Below are positions 24,538-36,421 of a stretch of 64,000 nt of DNA, one piece after another. Location: contig CM042021.1 in NCBI GenBank assembly GCA_023525975.1, forward strand, positions 102,469,501 through 102,533,500, given 5' to 3'. The translations under genes and the position numbers were made by a program. The notes beneath the pieces were generated by a model, which was given only the letters and a program-made list of their open reading frames with translations, made no database searches and was not told the origin of the DNA. Positions within the stretch are counted from its first letter, which is position 1; each line of letters starts with the position of its first letter. Source of the DNA: Smallanthus sonchifolius. Its lineage: Eukaryota > Streptophyta > Magnoliopsida > Asterales > Asteraceae.

Positions 24538-27062
24538 TGTAACATTTCTGATTTTCAGTATTCATATTTCAATTCAATGTGATTCAATTTCGAAATCGAT
24601 ACTTGTGCACTGCCTTATTATTTTGCTTACCGTAAACTAAATGCAATGATTCAATACAAATTTACAAGTGTTGCTCGATTATATACACTTAAACGCTATA
24701 CAAGTAACTATTTATTTCAAACTAATCAAACCTGAAAGGTCAAGGACTAAAGTTGAAAACAACAAGAAACCCTAGGTAAGCACGGACGTGCTTCATCCTG
24801 GAACGGTCACTCCAAGTGCTTCGGCACGATCGCGCGACTGGTCCTTGAACGATCGCGCCCGGTGCCTAAGCACGGTCGCGCCTCTCTTGGGCACGGTCAC
24901 GCCCGCGTAACAGTCGAAACGTAAATGCAGTTTCAAAACGCTCGGCCGTTTGAATTCAAATCCGATGTGCGTTTCTCTTTCAGTATCAAAGAAAATAATT
25001 GTCAATTACGATCATTATCATCCATTTGCGAATTCTCTCAAGAAAAACCTCCAAAATTTCTCCCAAGCCTCGAATCATTCTTTTTGATCCTGTTGCTACC
25101 AAATAATAGAGGAAATCGATCCTCCGATCATCTCTAAGGTTTCTGAAAGTTTGAATCAGCCGGAATCGCAGCAGAAGACGCCGGAAAGCAATCTTGCCGT
25201 CGCCGGAACCTCCTTCTACCGACCTCCATCGATTCCCTACTCTTTCGGGTAATTGATCACTTGTTATTATCCATTTTAGTATTTAGATCGAAAGCCCCAT
25301 GTTAATCTGGGCTTCCATTACAGAAATTATCCGGAACCGAAATTCCTATTTTTAATAAAAAGGATTTAATCGAATCCATTCTTAAACACGTTTTTTATAC
25401 AATTAATTTATATGAATAGACTCGTAACAACTCAGTAATCAAAAGCCCTAACAATTCCAACGCTATAAATACAATATTTGTTCAATTCGTGTCTGATTTG
25501 GAAGAGACACGGTCGCAGTAATCAACTAGCACGGCCTTGCCTCATGAAACGCGGTCGTGCCGAGTAGCAGCGCGGTCGTGTCCTCCTGTCCAGACATAGT
25601 CATGCCCTTTGGGCTAGCCTCTGTTGTGTCTAAAAATCATAGACACGACCGTGCCGAGCCAAGGCACGGTCGTGCTTGTTGACTTGTCTAGTTTGTGCCC
25701 TCTGTTGATCAACCCGGTCGCGCCCCGACTAGCGCGGTCACGCCCGTGGCTTGAGCACGATCGTGTCCTTCCGAGGCACGGTCGTGTGTGACTCAGAAAT
25801 TTTAACAGAATTATAATTTTATATTTTTCAATCAATAAATGTTTCAAATTTTATAAAAATATGTTTTCTGTATTTGAAGAGATAAATATTATTTATTTAA
25901 AAGTTTATTTAAAAATTTATAAAAATTAAACTTATATTTATCTTACACTTAAATAATGTTTTAAATGATTAAGTTACAAGTTTATAAATAAATAAGATAA
26001 TAATTATTTATTTAATATTTAAACAAAAATCATTTATTTATTTATACTTAATTATAATCAATATTTACATTATTTTATAAACTATAATCATTTATTTAAT
26101 TATTAATTTACATTTAACACATGCATTATTTTCATAATCAACAATTTTATAAAAATTCTATTATTTAAATTCCAAACTTTAATCAAATGTTTCAAAAATA
26201 GTTACTACAACTTTTTATATTTCATTTAATACTTTTTATACACAAACTCAACCTTCAATGTTAGACTTAAAACTTTGTACACCGATTTGATTCAATATAC
26301 ATTACTATCTAGGTTAACCTGTGCGTATCAAGAACCCTTATTTTATCTATACTCTTTATTAGCTACATCTCCATACCAAGTGAGTATTTCATAGCCCCTT
26401 TTACTCTTTTACACTTTTGGGGTGAAACATGAATATTATTCAAATTACACATTACATTTACACAAACAACACAAAGTACAAATCCTATTTACATTCATGT
26501 GTGCAATTTGAGCTTTATGCCCGAGTGCTAGGTGTGCTAACCTTTGTATGCGATTATGTGCAATCATTAACTATACAAGCCTACGGTTTTCAATGATAGA
26601 TCTATTGAGTCTGACAAACCCACCCAGGTGCACGGTGATTGAAACCGACAACACAATTTTTGCATGCTAGTTACAAAGGTTTGGTTGTACATGGTTACAC
26701 AATAGCTGCTCCCCATAAATGCCTTATTTTATCATGTTTTGTAAAGGACTTGTTTTCAACTATTTGCTATCTATATACAACTGTGTTATACTCACAAACT
26801 TTTTAGTTGACTTTATTTTATTCATTTTTCAGGCCCTAATATGTGAGAATGATTCAAGACGTGCTCAATATAGATTTGGACTTAGCAATTTAAATCAAGA
26901 ATTCTATGAGTTGTTTTATGTTTCTTTGTTTGAATTTGGTTTGTACTTGGATTATTTGTAATGGAAATTTGACTTTAATATATTTCAATTTAGTCAACCA
27001 TGTGCTATGAACAGTCTTACATGTCCCGCCCCGATGATTCCGCCATCGGTCGGGGTGTGACA
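24538..27062 (+). repeat. Element B 3' LTR
   Basis: 2525 bp, collinear with the 5' LTR. GC-palindrome clusters 24780-24903 and 25505-25788; TATA candidate 25464-25471; predicted intron 26380-26832. Several motif copies have point changes at CpG sites relative to the 5' LTR. Confidence 0.95.
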
Positions 27063-28151
27063 GCCATTTCAACCCATGAACATGCCATAATTCTTGTAAT
27101 GCCATAACCCATGCGACCATGCACCGTTTAATTATACTAATAACAAATAACCCACAACTAATGTGTCCATATACATACAATGCTTAAGTGTCATGTGGGC
27201 ATGAGCATGCCGGCCTCTACAACCCATAACTCGGGCATAATCCTTGTAATGACACAACCCATGCGACCATGTACCCTTTAGTTATACTAAGAACCAATAA
27301 CCCACAACTAATGTGACCATATGCATACAATGCTTATGTGTCATTTGGGCATGTGCATGGGTATGTCGGACACTATAACACATGACAAGGCCATAATCCT
27401 TGTATTGCCATAACCCATGCGACAATGCACCCATTTATTATACTAACAACCAATAACACACAACTAATGTGACCATATGCATAGAATGCTAATGTGTCAT
27501 GTGGGCAAGGGCATGCCAGCCAGTACAACCCATGACCCGACCATAATCCAAGCTTTTAATTACATAACCCATGCGACCATGCACCCTTTAATTATACTAA
27601 CAACCAAAAACACATAACTAATATGACCATATGCATACAATGCTTATGTGTCATGTGGGCATGGGCATGCCGACCACTACAACCCATGACCTGGCCATAG
27701 TCCTAGATTGTAATGCCATAATCCATGCGACCATGCACCCTTTAATTATACTAAAAACCAATAACCCATAACTAATGTGACCATATGCATACAATGCATA
27801 TGTATCATGTGGGCATGGGCCTGCCGGCCACTACAACCCATGACTTGGCCATAATCCTAGCTTGTAATCCCATAATCCATATGACCATGCACCCTTTCAT
27901 TATACTAACCACCAAGAACCCACAACTAATGTGACCTATGCATGCAATACTTATGTGGGCATGGGCATCCCGGCCACTACAATCGATGACCCTGCCATAA
28001 TCCTTGTAATGTCATAACCCATGTGACCATGCACCCTTTAATTATACTAATAACCAATAACCCACAACTAATGTGATCATATGCATACAATGCTTATGTT
28101 TCATGTGGGCATGGGCATGCCGGCCACTATAACCCATGACCGGGCCATAAT
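27063..28151. repeat. 150-bp tandem satellite, block 3
   Basis: About seven monomers between elements B and C. The variant order matches 13102-14030 of block 2, one higher-order period earlier, with an extra monomer near 28000-28146. The left five bases, GCCAT, are the right target copy of element B. Confidence 0.96.
28147..28151. repeat. Target-site duplication of composite element C, left copy
   Basis: ATAAT, repeated exactly at 38711-38715 after the right LTR. Confidence 0.9.
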
Positions 28152-28154
28152 TGT

Positions 28155-28741
28155 AACGAGATTGGTGAAGCACAAATCACCGGTCCCGAGCTAATTCAAG
28201 AAACATCCGACAAGATTATCCAAATCCGTGACAACATTCGAGTAGCGAGAAGTCGGCAAAAGAGTTATGCCGACAAACGTCGAAAACCCTTGGAATTCCA
28301 AGTCGGTGACCTTGTTCTTCTTAAGGTGTCTTCGTGGAAGGGTGTGATCCTTTTTTGAAAGAAAGGCAAGTTAGCACCTCGGTATGTTGGTCCATTCAAG
28401 ATCCTTGAAAGGATTGGGAAAGTGGCTTACAAACTCGAGTTACTCCATCTCTTGGCAATGTGCATCCTACATTTCATGTGTCAAACCTGAAGAAATGTCT
28501 TGCTGATGAAAATCTTCACATACCTCTTGACGACGTGCACATTGATGAAACGATGCACTTCGTTGCGAGACCGGTAGAAATCATGGATCGTGAAATCAAA
28601 CAGCTCAAGCGAAGTCGTATTCCTATTGTCAAAGTTCGTTGGGAGTCTAAGTGTGGTCCTGAATTCACTTGGGAACGAGAGGACCAAATGAAACTCAAGT
28701 ACCCCCATCTGTTTGCTAATTCAGTAGCCTCAACTAGTTAA
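28155..28741 (+). pseudogene. Truncated pol 3' end (integrase C-terminus and chromodomain-like tail)
   Basis: Starts inside integrase at the NEIGEAQITGPE segment (equivalent to about residue 1324 of the full element C protein) and ends at TAA 28739-28741. It includes the GPF motif of the integrase C-terminal domain and the chromodomain-like FTWERED...YPHLF tail. Lesions: TGA at 28356-28358 (Gly codon in the full copy) and a 1-bp deletion near 28444. Very similar to 35810-36387. Confidence 0.93.
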
Positions 28742-28766
28742 ATTTCGGGACGAAATTCCCTCAACT

Positions 28767-28774
28767 AGGGGATA
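28767..28774 (+). other. Polypurine tract of the truncated unit of C
   Basis: AGGGGATA, one base before the TGTAAC LTR end; preceded by the hairpin at 28741-28757. Confidence 0.7.
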
Positions 28775-29636
28775 CTGTAACATCCATGTTTTTCCTGGTA
28801 TTTCATATTGTGCAATAAATGACAATTTCAATCTAATGTTCACATTCAAAACGTTGTGTCACATCATTTACTATTTTCATGTGCAATTAAGGAGTATTAT
28901 CATAATGTTAAAAGTACATACACACATTTGACATTGCTACAATAACAACTGAAACAAACCTACGTTATCTCACAAACTACAAGGACTAGTCTTGAAAATT
29001 ATCAAAATATCACTTGGCACGGTCGCGCCATGACCTGGCATGGTCGCGTCCCGTAAACACGGTCGCGCCGAGAACTGGCACGGTCGCGCCTGAAACTCAG
29101 TTGAAACGTAAACACTGCCTTAATCACAAAGTCTGTTCGAGTCCGCGATTGTAACGTCTTTTGTGCCGTTTCTAGACTAATTCGTCAATGACTAAACTCC
29201 TGAATAACCACAATTGCAATTAGAAACCCAAAACCGTCACTTAGTCATTCCTTTCTTTCAATATCGTCCAAATCGCGTGACATCCTCAAAATCAAACCCC
29301 TGCGCATGATCTTCGAGCTTTTGTGATCACATTCCCCACATCAATCATGTCGGAATCCCAGCAGAAGACGCCAAGGATCAACGCGCCGAAATCGGAACTC
29401 CGTTTAGTCGAACTCTACCAATTCGATATCGTTTAAGGGAAGTAAACACATCTTCAGACTCATTTCAATCCCGTGAATGAAAGCCCTAACCTATTCAGGG
29501 CTTATACCATCGATTTGAACACGAATAGAATCTAGGGTTATTACGTTTTTGGTTTAATCAAACTACACTCTAGACACGATATCCATCCAATTAAAATACA
29601 TGGTTATATTCGAAAACATACAACAATTGAAAGCCC

Positions 29637-29644
29637 TATAAATT
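29637..29644 (+). promoter_or_regulatory. TATA-box candidate in the C internal LTR
   Basis: TATAAATT shortly upstream of GC-palindrome cluster 2, the same relative place as in B; repeated at 37262-37269. Confidence 0.4.
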
Positions 29645-30407
29645 CAACCCTTGATAATACAGAAAATTGTCAAAATTGATTCCTGGAAAATCCAGACACG
29701 ATCCTGCAAATCGCTTAGCACGGTCGTGCCTCTTGTCCAGACATGGCTGTGCCCCATGCCTAAGCACGGTCGCGCCCCATGCCTAAGCACAGTCGCGCCC
29801 CGTGCCTAAGCGCGGTCGCGCCGTGCATTTGACACTGTTGTGCTACCTTGGGTCAGAACCTATTTCTTCTGTTATTTTAATATAAACTCATTTTCTTTTA
29901 TAAAAATTATTTTATAAAACTCCAAAGCCAGAATTGTTTTCATAAACTAAATTATCAACTTGGAAATATTAAACAAATTAATTAAATCATTTCTAATTGA
30001 TTAAAACGTAATAAATTTAAAATAAAAGTTTTACATATAATTATTTTATTCAAACCTACACAAACTATTTATATTCTAATATATATTTAAAATGCCTCTT
30101 GACACATTTTCATGAACAACTAAATAAAAAGAATTAAATTATTATTTTAGTTAATTATTCAAATTAAACCTTAAGACTTTCATTATTTAATTGAACTTAC
30201 ATTTTCATTCAAATACCAACGCAAATGAATACACCAACCCTCCGTACAAATCCATGCTCTCATTCCTATTGAAAACCTTAGAATGTCCTTAGACATTGTA
30301 CATATTATTAATCTAAATTTATACTATTTCACTCTAGGTTAAACTTAGTGAGTTGCAAATCACTTGAATTACCCAACGCTCTTGTTAGCTACTACATTTT
30401 GATACAA

Positions 30408-30868
30408 GTGAGTATACATAGCCCCTTTTACTCTTTTACATTTTTGGGGTTTTTGGGGTGAAACATGAACACTATTCAAATTACATGTTTACATTTACAC
30501 AAACAACACAAGTACAAATCCTATTTACATTCATGTGTGCAAATTTGAGCTTTATGCTCGAGTGCTATGTGTGCTAACTTTTGTGAACACTTATGTGCAA
30601 TCATTAACTATTCAAGCCGGCGGTTTTCAATGATAGATCTATTGAGTCTGACAAACCCACCCAGATTGGGGTGATTGATACCGTCAACACAATTTGCATG
30701 CTAGTTACAAAGGTTTGATTGTACTTGGTTACACAATAGCTGCTCCCCATAAATGCCTTATTTATCATGTTATGTATGGATTTGTTTTACAAACTATATG
30801 CTATCTATATACAAACCTGTGTTATACTCACCAACTTTTTAGTTGACATTATTTTATTCATGTTTCAG
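30408..30868 (+). other. Predicted intron in the C internal LTR
   Basis: Donor CAA|GTGAGT and acceptor GTTTCAG|G, with CAACTTTTTAG and TTGAC before it; 461 bp. The copy in the right LTR is 38040-38481, 442 bp; the difference includes a GGGGTTTTT-type duplication near 30448. Confidence 0.55.
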
Positions 30869-31100
30869 GTCCTAATATGTGAGTTTGATCAAGATGTGCT
30901 ACACGTAGGCTTTGGACTTAGCTAATTTAAATAAAGAAGTCTATGTTTTGAAATACTGTTTCTGTCTTGGATTTGGTTTTGTTTGAATGATTGTAATGGA
31001 ATTTGAAGTTTAATATATTTCAATTTAGACAACCTTGTGCTTATGAACAGTCTACATGTCCCGCCTTGATGATTCCGCCATCGGTCGGGGTGTAACAGAT

Positions 31101-31113
31101 TGGTATCAGAGCC
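31101..31113 (+). other. Primer-binding site, element C
   Basis: TGGTATCAGAGCC, initiator tRNA-Met type. Confidence 0.93.
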
Positions 31114-31830
31114 TTGGTTATAGGGAATTAGGTTATTAGACATCTTGACCTAGACTATAACTTTAGGACACCTACTTATGCTATGTTTCATGATTACATG
31201 TTATATGCTACATGCTATATGTTATATGTTATGTGTTACATGTTATGTGCTACATGCTTACTATGATTAGTTATTATTTTATTTGATGACTTAATTGTTA
31301 AAAATTCATGACTTATTAGTATATACTTAAATGATAAACTAAATAAACAATATCCTTTCCTATATCCTAAAACCTCATAATATTCTTATCTTCTTCTCTA
31401 TCTTTATCTTTCTAAGCATGTGGAAACTTCATGAAGCTAAATCCATAAAAAAAAAAAAATTCTTTATTTCCTCGTTAAGGTTTTTAAACTTTGTTAATTA
31501 TTTGAGGACACGTGCAATCTGGAAGAGTGACACCTATATTTTGGGTTTTCTGTCTAGGAAAGCATTTCGCATAAATCCAATCAACCGAGGGACCCGTATG
31601 CTTTCCTGGGAATTCCCGAGATGAGTGTTTACTTATAGGCTAAAGCATGTCTCCTTGAAAATTATATAAGTTTAATTAACCTTAATGTGTCATAGTATTC
31701 GAGTGATTATATCACTATTTGAGTATAATCCAAACTATGATTATCTATTTATTTTGTTATCTTATTCTATTAAATCCAAACAATTCTCATAAGTTCTTAC
31801 ATCTTTTCTTGTCTTGTGAAAATCTGTAGA
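31114..31830 (+). other. Untranslated leader of element C
   Basis: Non-coding. Post-PBS conserved segment, then ATGTTATATGT low-complexity sequence (31195-31260), an A-run at about 31447-31459, and the hairpin arms AGGAAAGCAT (31556-31565) and ATGCTTTCCT (31598-31607) followed by GGGAATTCCC (31608-31617). Confidence 0.8.
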
Positions 31831-34800
31831 ATGTCTCCTCGTCGTGCTCCCGCGGCCAACACCAATACCGACATTGCTGCTATTCTTGCACAACTCGTGA
31901 CACAACTCACTCAAGCTAATAGTGTCACCAATGGCAACAATGGTGGAAATGGTAGTAATAGTGGTAATGGTGGTAATGGTGGAAATGGTGGAAATGGTGG
32001 TAACAACCCATCTCAATGCACTTTCAAACATTTCAACTCGTGTAATCCTCCCAATTTCTATGGTACCGAAGGAGCTACTGGACTCCTTCAATGGTTCAAA
32101 AGCATTGAGAATACCTTTCTTAATAGTGACTGCCCCGACAACCTTCGTGTTTGTCATGCCACAAGTGTTCTACAAAAACGGGCACTCACGTGTTGGAATG
32201 GGGAGAAAAGGAATAGAGGTGTGGATGTAGCAATGGCCTTACCTTGGGATGAGGTTAAAAGGCTAATGACCGAGGAATTCTGTCCTCGAAATGAAGTGAA
32301 GAAACTTGAAGCTGAGTTTTGGGATCTTGCCCAAGATAGTGGCGAAAGTTTGGCATATACAACTCGGTTTCACGAGTTAAGTCTTCTCGTGCCCCACATG
32401 GTCACTCCTTTGTCCCGCTGCATTGAAAAGTATATTGGGGGACTACCGAGGCAAATTCAAGATACTGTCCTAGGAAGAAATCCTACAACACTTGAGGATG
32501 CGATCCGTTTATCCGTTACCTTAACCGATAACCATGTGAAGGCGGGGACTCTTACTAAAAAGGGCACCAAGAAAGTTTTCGACACCATAACCCCTCCTAC
32601 CCACATCAAAGAAGCCATATCTGAACCCTCTCGCAATAATAGAAAGAGAAAGACTAGAAATTATGCTGTGGTCACTCCTGCTATACCTGTTAACCAAGCT
32701 ACACCTATGGTTCAAGCACCGGCCAAAAAGCCATATGTTGGAATCTACCCGCTTTGTGCCACCTGCAACTATCATCATCCCCAAAGCATCCTATGTCGCC
32801 TTTGTACTCATTGTTGGAGATATGGCCATACGGTCAATGTTTGTAGGGCCAAAGCTCTTGCGGGCCAAGTCAACCCACCAAACCAAACCAACACCCAAGT
32901 GACTAATCAAGGTACTCCCGCTATTGCAAATGGACGTGCATGTTATGAATGTGGCAACCCGAAACATTTCCGTGATCAATGGCCAAGATTTGCCAATGCT
33001 AGACAAGGTGGAGCTCGTGGGCGTGCTTTCAACATAAACGCCAACGAAGCTCAAGCCAACAATGACGTGGTCAATGGTACGTTCCTTGTAAATAGTCAAT
33101 ATGCCTCCATTTTATTTGATACCGGTGCCGATAAAAGTTTTGTGTCGCTTAACTTCGAACCTTTACTTGCAAAGACACGATCCCTTTTAGAGAAAACATT
33201 TACCGTTGAAGTAGCAAACGGTGACTCTCTTACAATTGAATCCATTATCTATGATTGCTCTTTAGAACTTAATGATCATACATTCCTAATCAACCTTCTT
33301 CCAATGCCACTAGGAAGCTTTGATATCATCATAGGCATGGATTGGTTATCAAGTCACCATACCGAAGTAATTTGTTTTGAGAAGTGCATCCGAATACCCC
33401 TTCCGTCAGGGGAAACGTTAAGAGTCTTTGGTGAAAAGCCTTGCAAAGGACTTAAGTTAATGTCGTGCACTACTGCTCAAAAGTACTTACGAAAGAAGTA
33501 CATCGCTTTCTTAGCTCATATTGTTCAAAAGGATGTCAAAGAGAAGACTATACAAGACATTCCTATTATTCAAGATTTTCCCGAAGTATTTCCTAAAGAT
33601 CTATCCGGTCTTCCACCCGTTCGACAAGTAGAATTTCGCATTGATCTTGTGCCCGGAGCTAACCCCGTGGCTAGAGCTACATACCGTCTTGCACCTTCTG
33701 AAATGCAAGAACTTGCAAGTCAACTTCAAGAGCTCTCCGACAAGGGATTTATTCGTCCAAGTCATTCACTGTGGGGTGCACCCGTCTTGTTCGTCAAAAA
33801 GAAAGATGGATCATTCCGCATGTGTATTGACTATCGCGAACTCAACAAGCTTACTATAAAAAACCGTTATCCCTTGCCTAGAATCGATGATCTCTTTGAT
33901 CAACTTCAGGGTTCTACTTGCTTCTCAAAGATTGATCTTCGATCTGGTTATCATCAACTCCGTGTTCAAGAAGCGGATATTCCAAAGACTGCCTTCCGAA
34001 CAAGGTATGGTCACTATGAGTTCATGGTCATGCCTTTTGGGCTAACCAATGCACCCGCAGTTTTCATGGACCTAATGAATCGTGTGTGCAAATCTTACCT
34101 TGATAAATTTTTGATTGTCTTCATCGATAACATGTTAATCTACTCCAAGACTAAAGCCGACCATAAGCAACATCTTAGACTGGTTTTGGATCTCTTGAGG
34201 AAGGAACAACTATATGCCAAATTCTCCAAATGTGAATTTTGGCTAAAGGAAGTTCAATTTCTTGGTCACATCGTCAACGACAAGGGTATTCATGTTGTCC
34301 CTGCTAAGATCGAAACGGTTAAGAATTGGAATGCCCCGAAGACTACCACTGAAGTTCGTTCATTTCTTGGTCTTGAGGGATATTACCGTCGTTTCATCTC
34401 AAACTTCTCTAAGATTGTTGTCCCCTTTACCGCTTTGACTCACAAAGGTAAGACTTATGAATGGGGACCAAAACAAGAAGAAGCTTTCCAAACCCTCAAA
34501 CAAAAGTTGTGCAATGCTCCCATTTTGACTCTCCCTGATTGGAATGATGATCTAGTTTTCTACTGTGAAACTTCCAACCAAGGTCTTTGTTGTGTCCTCA
34601 TGCAACGAGGCAAAGTAATCGCTTATGCGTCAAGGCAACTTAAGATTCATGAGAAGAATTATACGACGCACGACCTCGAGTTGGGTGCGGTCGTATTCGC
34701 ATTGAAGATTTGGAGACATTATCTCTATGGCACAAAATGTGTTGTGTTCACCGACCAAAAAAGTCTTCAACATATCTTCAACCAAAAAGAACTCAATATG

Positions 34801-36387
34801 AGGAAACGACGTTGGGTTGAACTCCTTAACGACTATGACTGCGAGATTCGTTACCATCCCGGCAAAGCGAATGTTGTAGCCGACGCTTTGAGTCGAAAGG
34901 ACCATGTTATGCTTCGTTGTGCCCGAATTCAAACCGATATTCAAATCCGCATCTTAGAAGTTCAACACGTCTCAGTCACCGAGGGTAACATGTATGAGGA
35001 AATGTCGTGTGGTGTTGAACTCCAACTTGAAACAAAACCCAATGGCTTACTTTATTACTTGAACCATATTTGGGTTCCCGATCGCGATGATCTCCGTACA
35101 TTTCTTATGAACGAGTCTCACAAGACTCGTTATTATATTCATCCTGGAGCGGATAAAATGTACCAAGACCTTCGCCAACAATATTGGTGGCCCGGTATGA
35201 AGAAAGACATTGCTCACTGTGTTGCCAAATGTCTAACGTGTTCCAAAGTCAAAGCCGAACACCAACGTCCTTCCGGATTACTTGAACAACCGAAAATTCC
35301 CGTGTGGAAATGGGAGAACTTAGCCATGGATTTTATTACCAAACTCCCTCGCACCTTGAGTGGTTATGATAGCATTTGTGTAATCATTGATCGTCTCACC
35401 AAATCTGCTCATTTCTTGCCCATCCGTGAAGACTATCGGGTTGAGAAACTAGACCGAATTTACATTGATGAAATTGTGAGCCGTCACGGTGTTCCCTTAA
35501 ACATAATCTCCGATAGAGATGCTCGGTTTACCTCTCGATTTTGGCAATCTCTCCAAACTGCTCTTGGCACACGATTGGATTTGAGCACGGCTTACCTCCC
35601 TCAAACTGATGGTCAGGCTGAGCGAACAATCCAAACTCTTGAAGACATGCTTAGAGCTTGTGTAATCGATTTTGGTGGCAATTGGGATTCACATTTATCC
35701 CTCATTGAGTTCTCCTACAAAAATAGCTACCACACGAGTATCAACATGGCTCCATTTGAAGCTCTCTATAGTCGCAAGTGTCGTTCTCCTATCTGTTGGA
35801 ACGAGATTGGTGAAGCACAAATCACCGGTCCCGAGCTAATTCAAGAAACATCCGACAAGATTATCCAAATCCGTGACAACATTCGAGTAGCGAGAAGTCG
35901 GCAAAAGATTTATGCCGACAAACGTCGAAAACCCTTGGAATTCCAAGTCAGTGACCTTATTCTTCTTAAGGTGTCATCGTGGAAGGGTGTGATCCCTTTT
36001 GGAAAGAAAGGCAAGTTAGCACCTCGCTATGTTGGTCCATTCAAGATCCTTGAAAGGATTAGGAAAGTGGCTTACAAACTCGAGTTACCTCCATCTCTTG
36101 GCAATGTGCATCCTACATTTCATGTGTCTAACCTGAAGAAATGTCTTGCTAATGAAAATCTTCACATACCTCTTGACGACGTGCACATTGACGAAACGTT
36201 GCACTTCGTTGAGAGACCGGTAGAAATCATGGATCGTGAAATCAAACAGCTCAAGCGAAGTCGTATTCCTATTGTCAAAGTTCGTTGGGAGTCTAAGCGT
36301 GGTCCTGAATTCACTTGGGAACGAGAGGACCAAATGAAACTCAAGTACCCCCATCTGTTTGCTGATTCAGTAGCCTCAACTAGTTAA
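31831..36387 (+). CDS. Element C Gag-Pol polyprotein, uninterrupted frame
   Basis: 1518 residues. MSPRRAP at 31831 is preferred to an in-frame ATG 15 bases upstream because it aligns with the starts in A, B and E. Order: Gly/Asn-rich 34-58; Gag core about 80-200; CCHC knuckle C325-C328-H333-C338; second knuckle 371-384; protease DTG 430-432; RT about 590-870; RNase H about 905-1020; integrase HHCC (H1097, H1104, C1134, C1137) and D1187-D1228-E1264 with the exact 35-residue D-E spacing; GPF near 1402; chromodomain-like end about 1461-1510. Oddities: FIDN at 764-767 (second catalytic Asp is Asn); E913 where B has the RNase H Asp; W384 where the last knuckle Cys should be. Likely inactive although open (inference). 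Gag and Pol share one frame with no shift. Confidence 0.93.
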   Translation: MSPRRAPAANTNTDIAAILAQLVTQLTQANSVTNGNNGGNGSNSGNGGNGGNGGNGGNNPSQCTFKHFNSCNPPNFYGTEGATGLLQWFKSIENTFLNSDCPDNLRVCHATSVLQKRALTCWNGEKRNRGVDVAMALPWDEVKRLMTEEFCPRNEVKKLEAEFWDLAQDSGESLAYTTRFHELSLLVPHMVTPLSRCIEKYIGGLPRQIQDTVLGRNPTTLEDAIRLSVTLTDNHVKAGTLTKKGTKKVFDTITPPTHIKEAISEPSRNNRKRKTRNYAVVTPAIPVNQATPMVQAPAKKPYVGIYPLCATCNYHHPQSILCRLCTHCWRYGHTVNVCRAKALAGQVNPPNQTNTQVTNQGTPAIANGRACYECGNPKHFRDQWPRFANARQGGARGRAFNINANEAQANNDVVNGTFLVNSQYASILFDTGADKSFVSLNFEPLLAKTRSLLEKTFTVEVANGDSLTIESIIYDCSLELNDHTFLINLLPMPLGSFDIIIGMDWLSSHHTEVICFEKCIRIPLPSGETLRVFGEKPCKGLKLMSCTTAQKYLRKKYIAFLAHIVQKDVKEKTIQDIPIIQDFPEVFPKDLSGLPPVRQVEFRIDLVPGANPVARATYRLAPSEMQELASQLQELSDKGFIRPSHSLWGAPVLFVKKKDGSFRMCIDYRELNKLTIKNRYPLPRIDDLFDQLQGSTCFSKIDLRSGYHQLRVQEADIPKTAFRTRYGHYEFMVMPFGLTNAPAVFMDLMNRVCKSYLDKFLIVFIDNMLIYSKTKADHKQHLRLVLDLLRKEQLYAKFSKCEFWLKEVQFLGHIVNDKGIHVVPAKIETVKNWNAPKTTTEVRSFLGLEGYYRRFISNFSKIVVPFTALTHKGKTYEWGPKQEEAFQTLKQKLCNAPILTLPDWNDDLVFYCETSNQGLCCVLMQRGKVIAYASRQLKIHEKNYTTHDLELGAVVFALKIWRHYLYGTKCVVFTDQKSLQHIFNQKELNMRKRRWVELLNDYDCEIRYHPGKANVVADALSRKDHVMLRCARIQTDIQIRILEVQHVSVTEGNMYEEMSCGVELQLETKPNGLLYYLNHIWVPDRDDLRTFLMNESHKTRYYIHPGADKMYQDLRQQYWWPGMKKDIAHCVAKCLTCSKVKAEHQRPSGLLEQPKIPVWKWENLAMDFITKLPRTLSGYDSICVIIDRLTKSAHFLPIREDYRVEKLDRIYIDEIVSRHGVPLNIISDRDARFTSRFWQSLQTALGTRLDLSTAYLPQTDGQAERTIQTLEDMLRACVIDFGGNWDSHLSLIEFSYKNSYHTSINMAPFEALYSRKCRSPICWNEIGEAQITGPELIQETSDKIIQIRDNIRVARSRQKIYADKRRKPLEFQVSDLILLKVSSWKGVIPFGKKGKLAPRYVGPFKILERIRKVAYKLELPPSLGNVHPTFHVSNLKKCLANENLHIPLDDVHIDETLHFVERPVEIMDREIKQLKRSRIPIVKVRWESKRGPEFTWEREDQMKLKYPHLFADSVASTS

Positions 36388-36403
36388 ATTTCGGGACGAA
36401 ATT
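36387..36403 (+). other. Hairpin before the PPT (C)
   Basis: AATTTCG-GGA-CGAAATT immediately after, and overlapping, the stop codon. Confidence 0.8.
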
Positions 36404-36412
36404 CCCTCAACT

Positions 36413-36420
36413 AGGGGATA
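36413..36420 (+). other. Polypurine tract, element C
   Basis: AGGGGATA before C and the TGTAAC LTR end. Confidence 0.75.
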
Positions 36421-36421
36421 C

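Larger units (their letters stand above)
16734..27062 (+). mobile_element. Element B: Ty3/gypsy LTR retrotransposon, full length, three nonsense mutations
   Basis: About 10.33 kb with LTRs of 2523 and 2525 bp, iMet PBS, leader hairpin, single-frame gag-pol 19962-24503, an intact GGGGAGA PPT, and a near-perfect target duplication. It is the structurally best preserved A/B-type copy. The LTR pair differs at several percent of positions in the parts compared by eye, so the insertion is not very recent. Confidence 0.96.
28776..31097 (+). repeat. Element C internal (5') LTR
   Basis: 2322 bp, serving as 3' LTR of the truncated unit and 5' LTR of the complete unit. The first 240 bases or so match the right LTR without a visible difference. 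The end reads GTAACA instead of GTGACA. GC-palindrome clusters 29016-29090 and 29718-29843. At 29028-29049 it has about 22 bp missing from the right LTR, bounded by GGTCGCG repeats. Confidence 0.95.

Noticed and set aside
36085..36354. An env-like or antisense ORF near the 3' end of the internal region
   Set aside because: No third ORF lies between gag-pol and the PPT in A, B or C; the antisense frames are shadows of the chromodomain-like tail.
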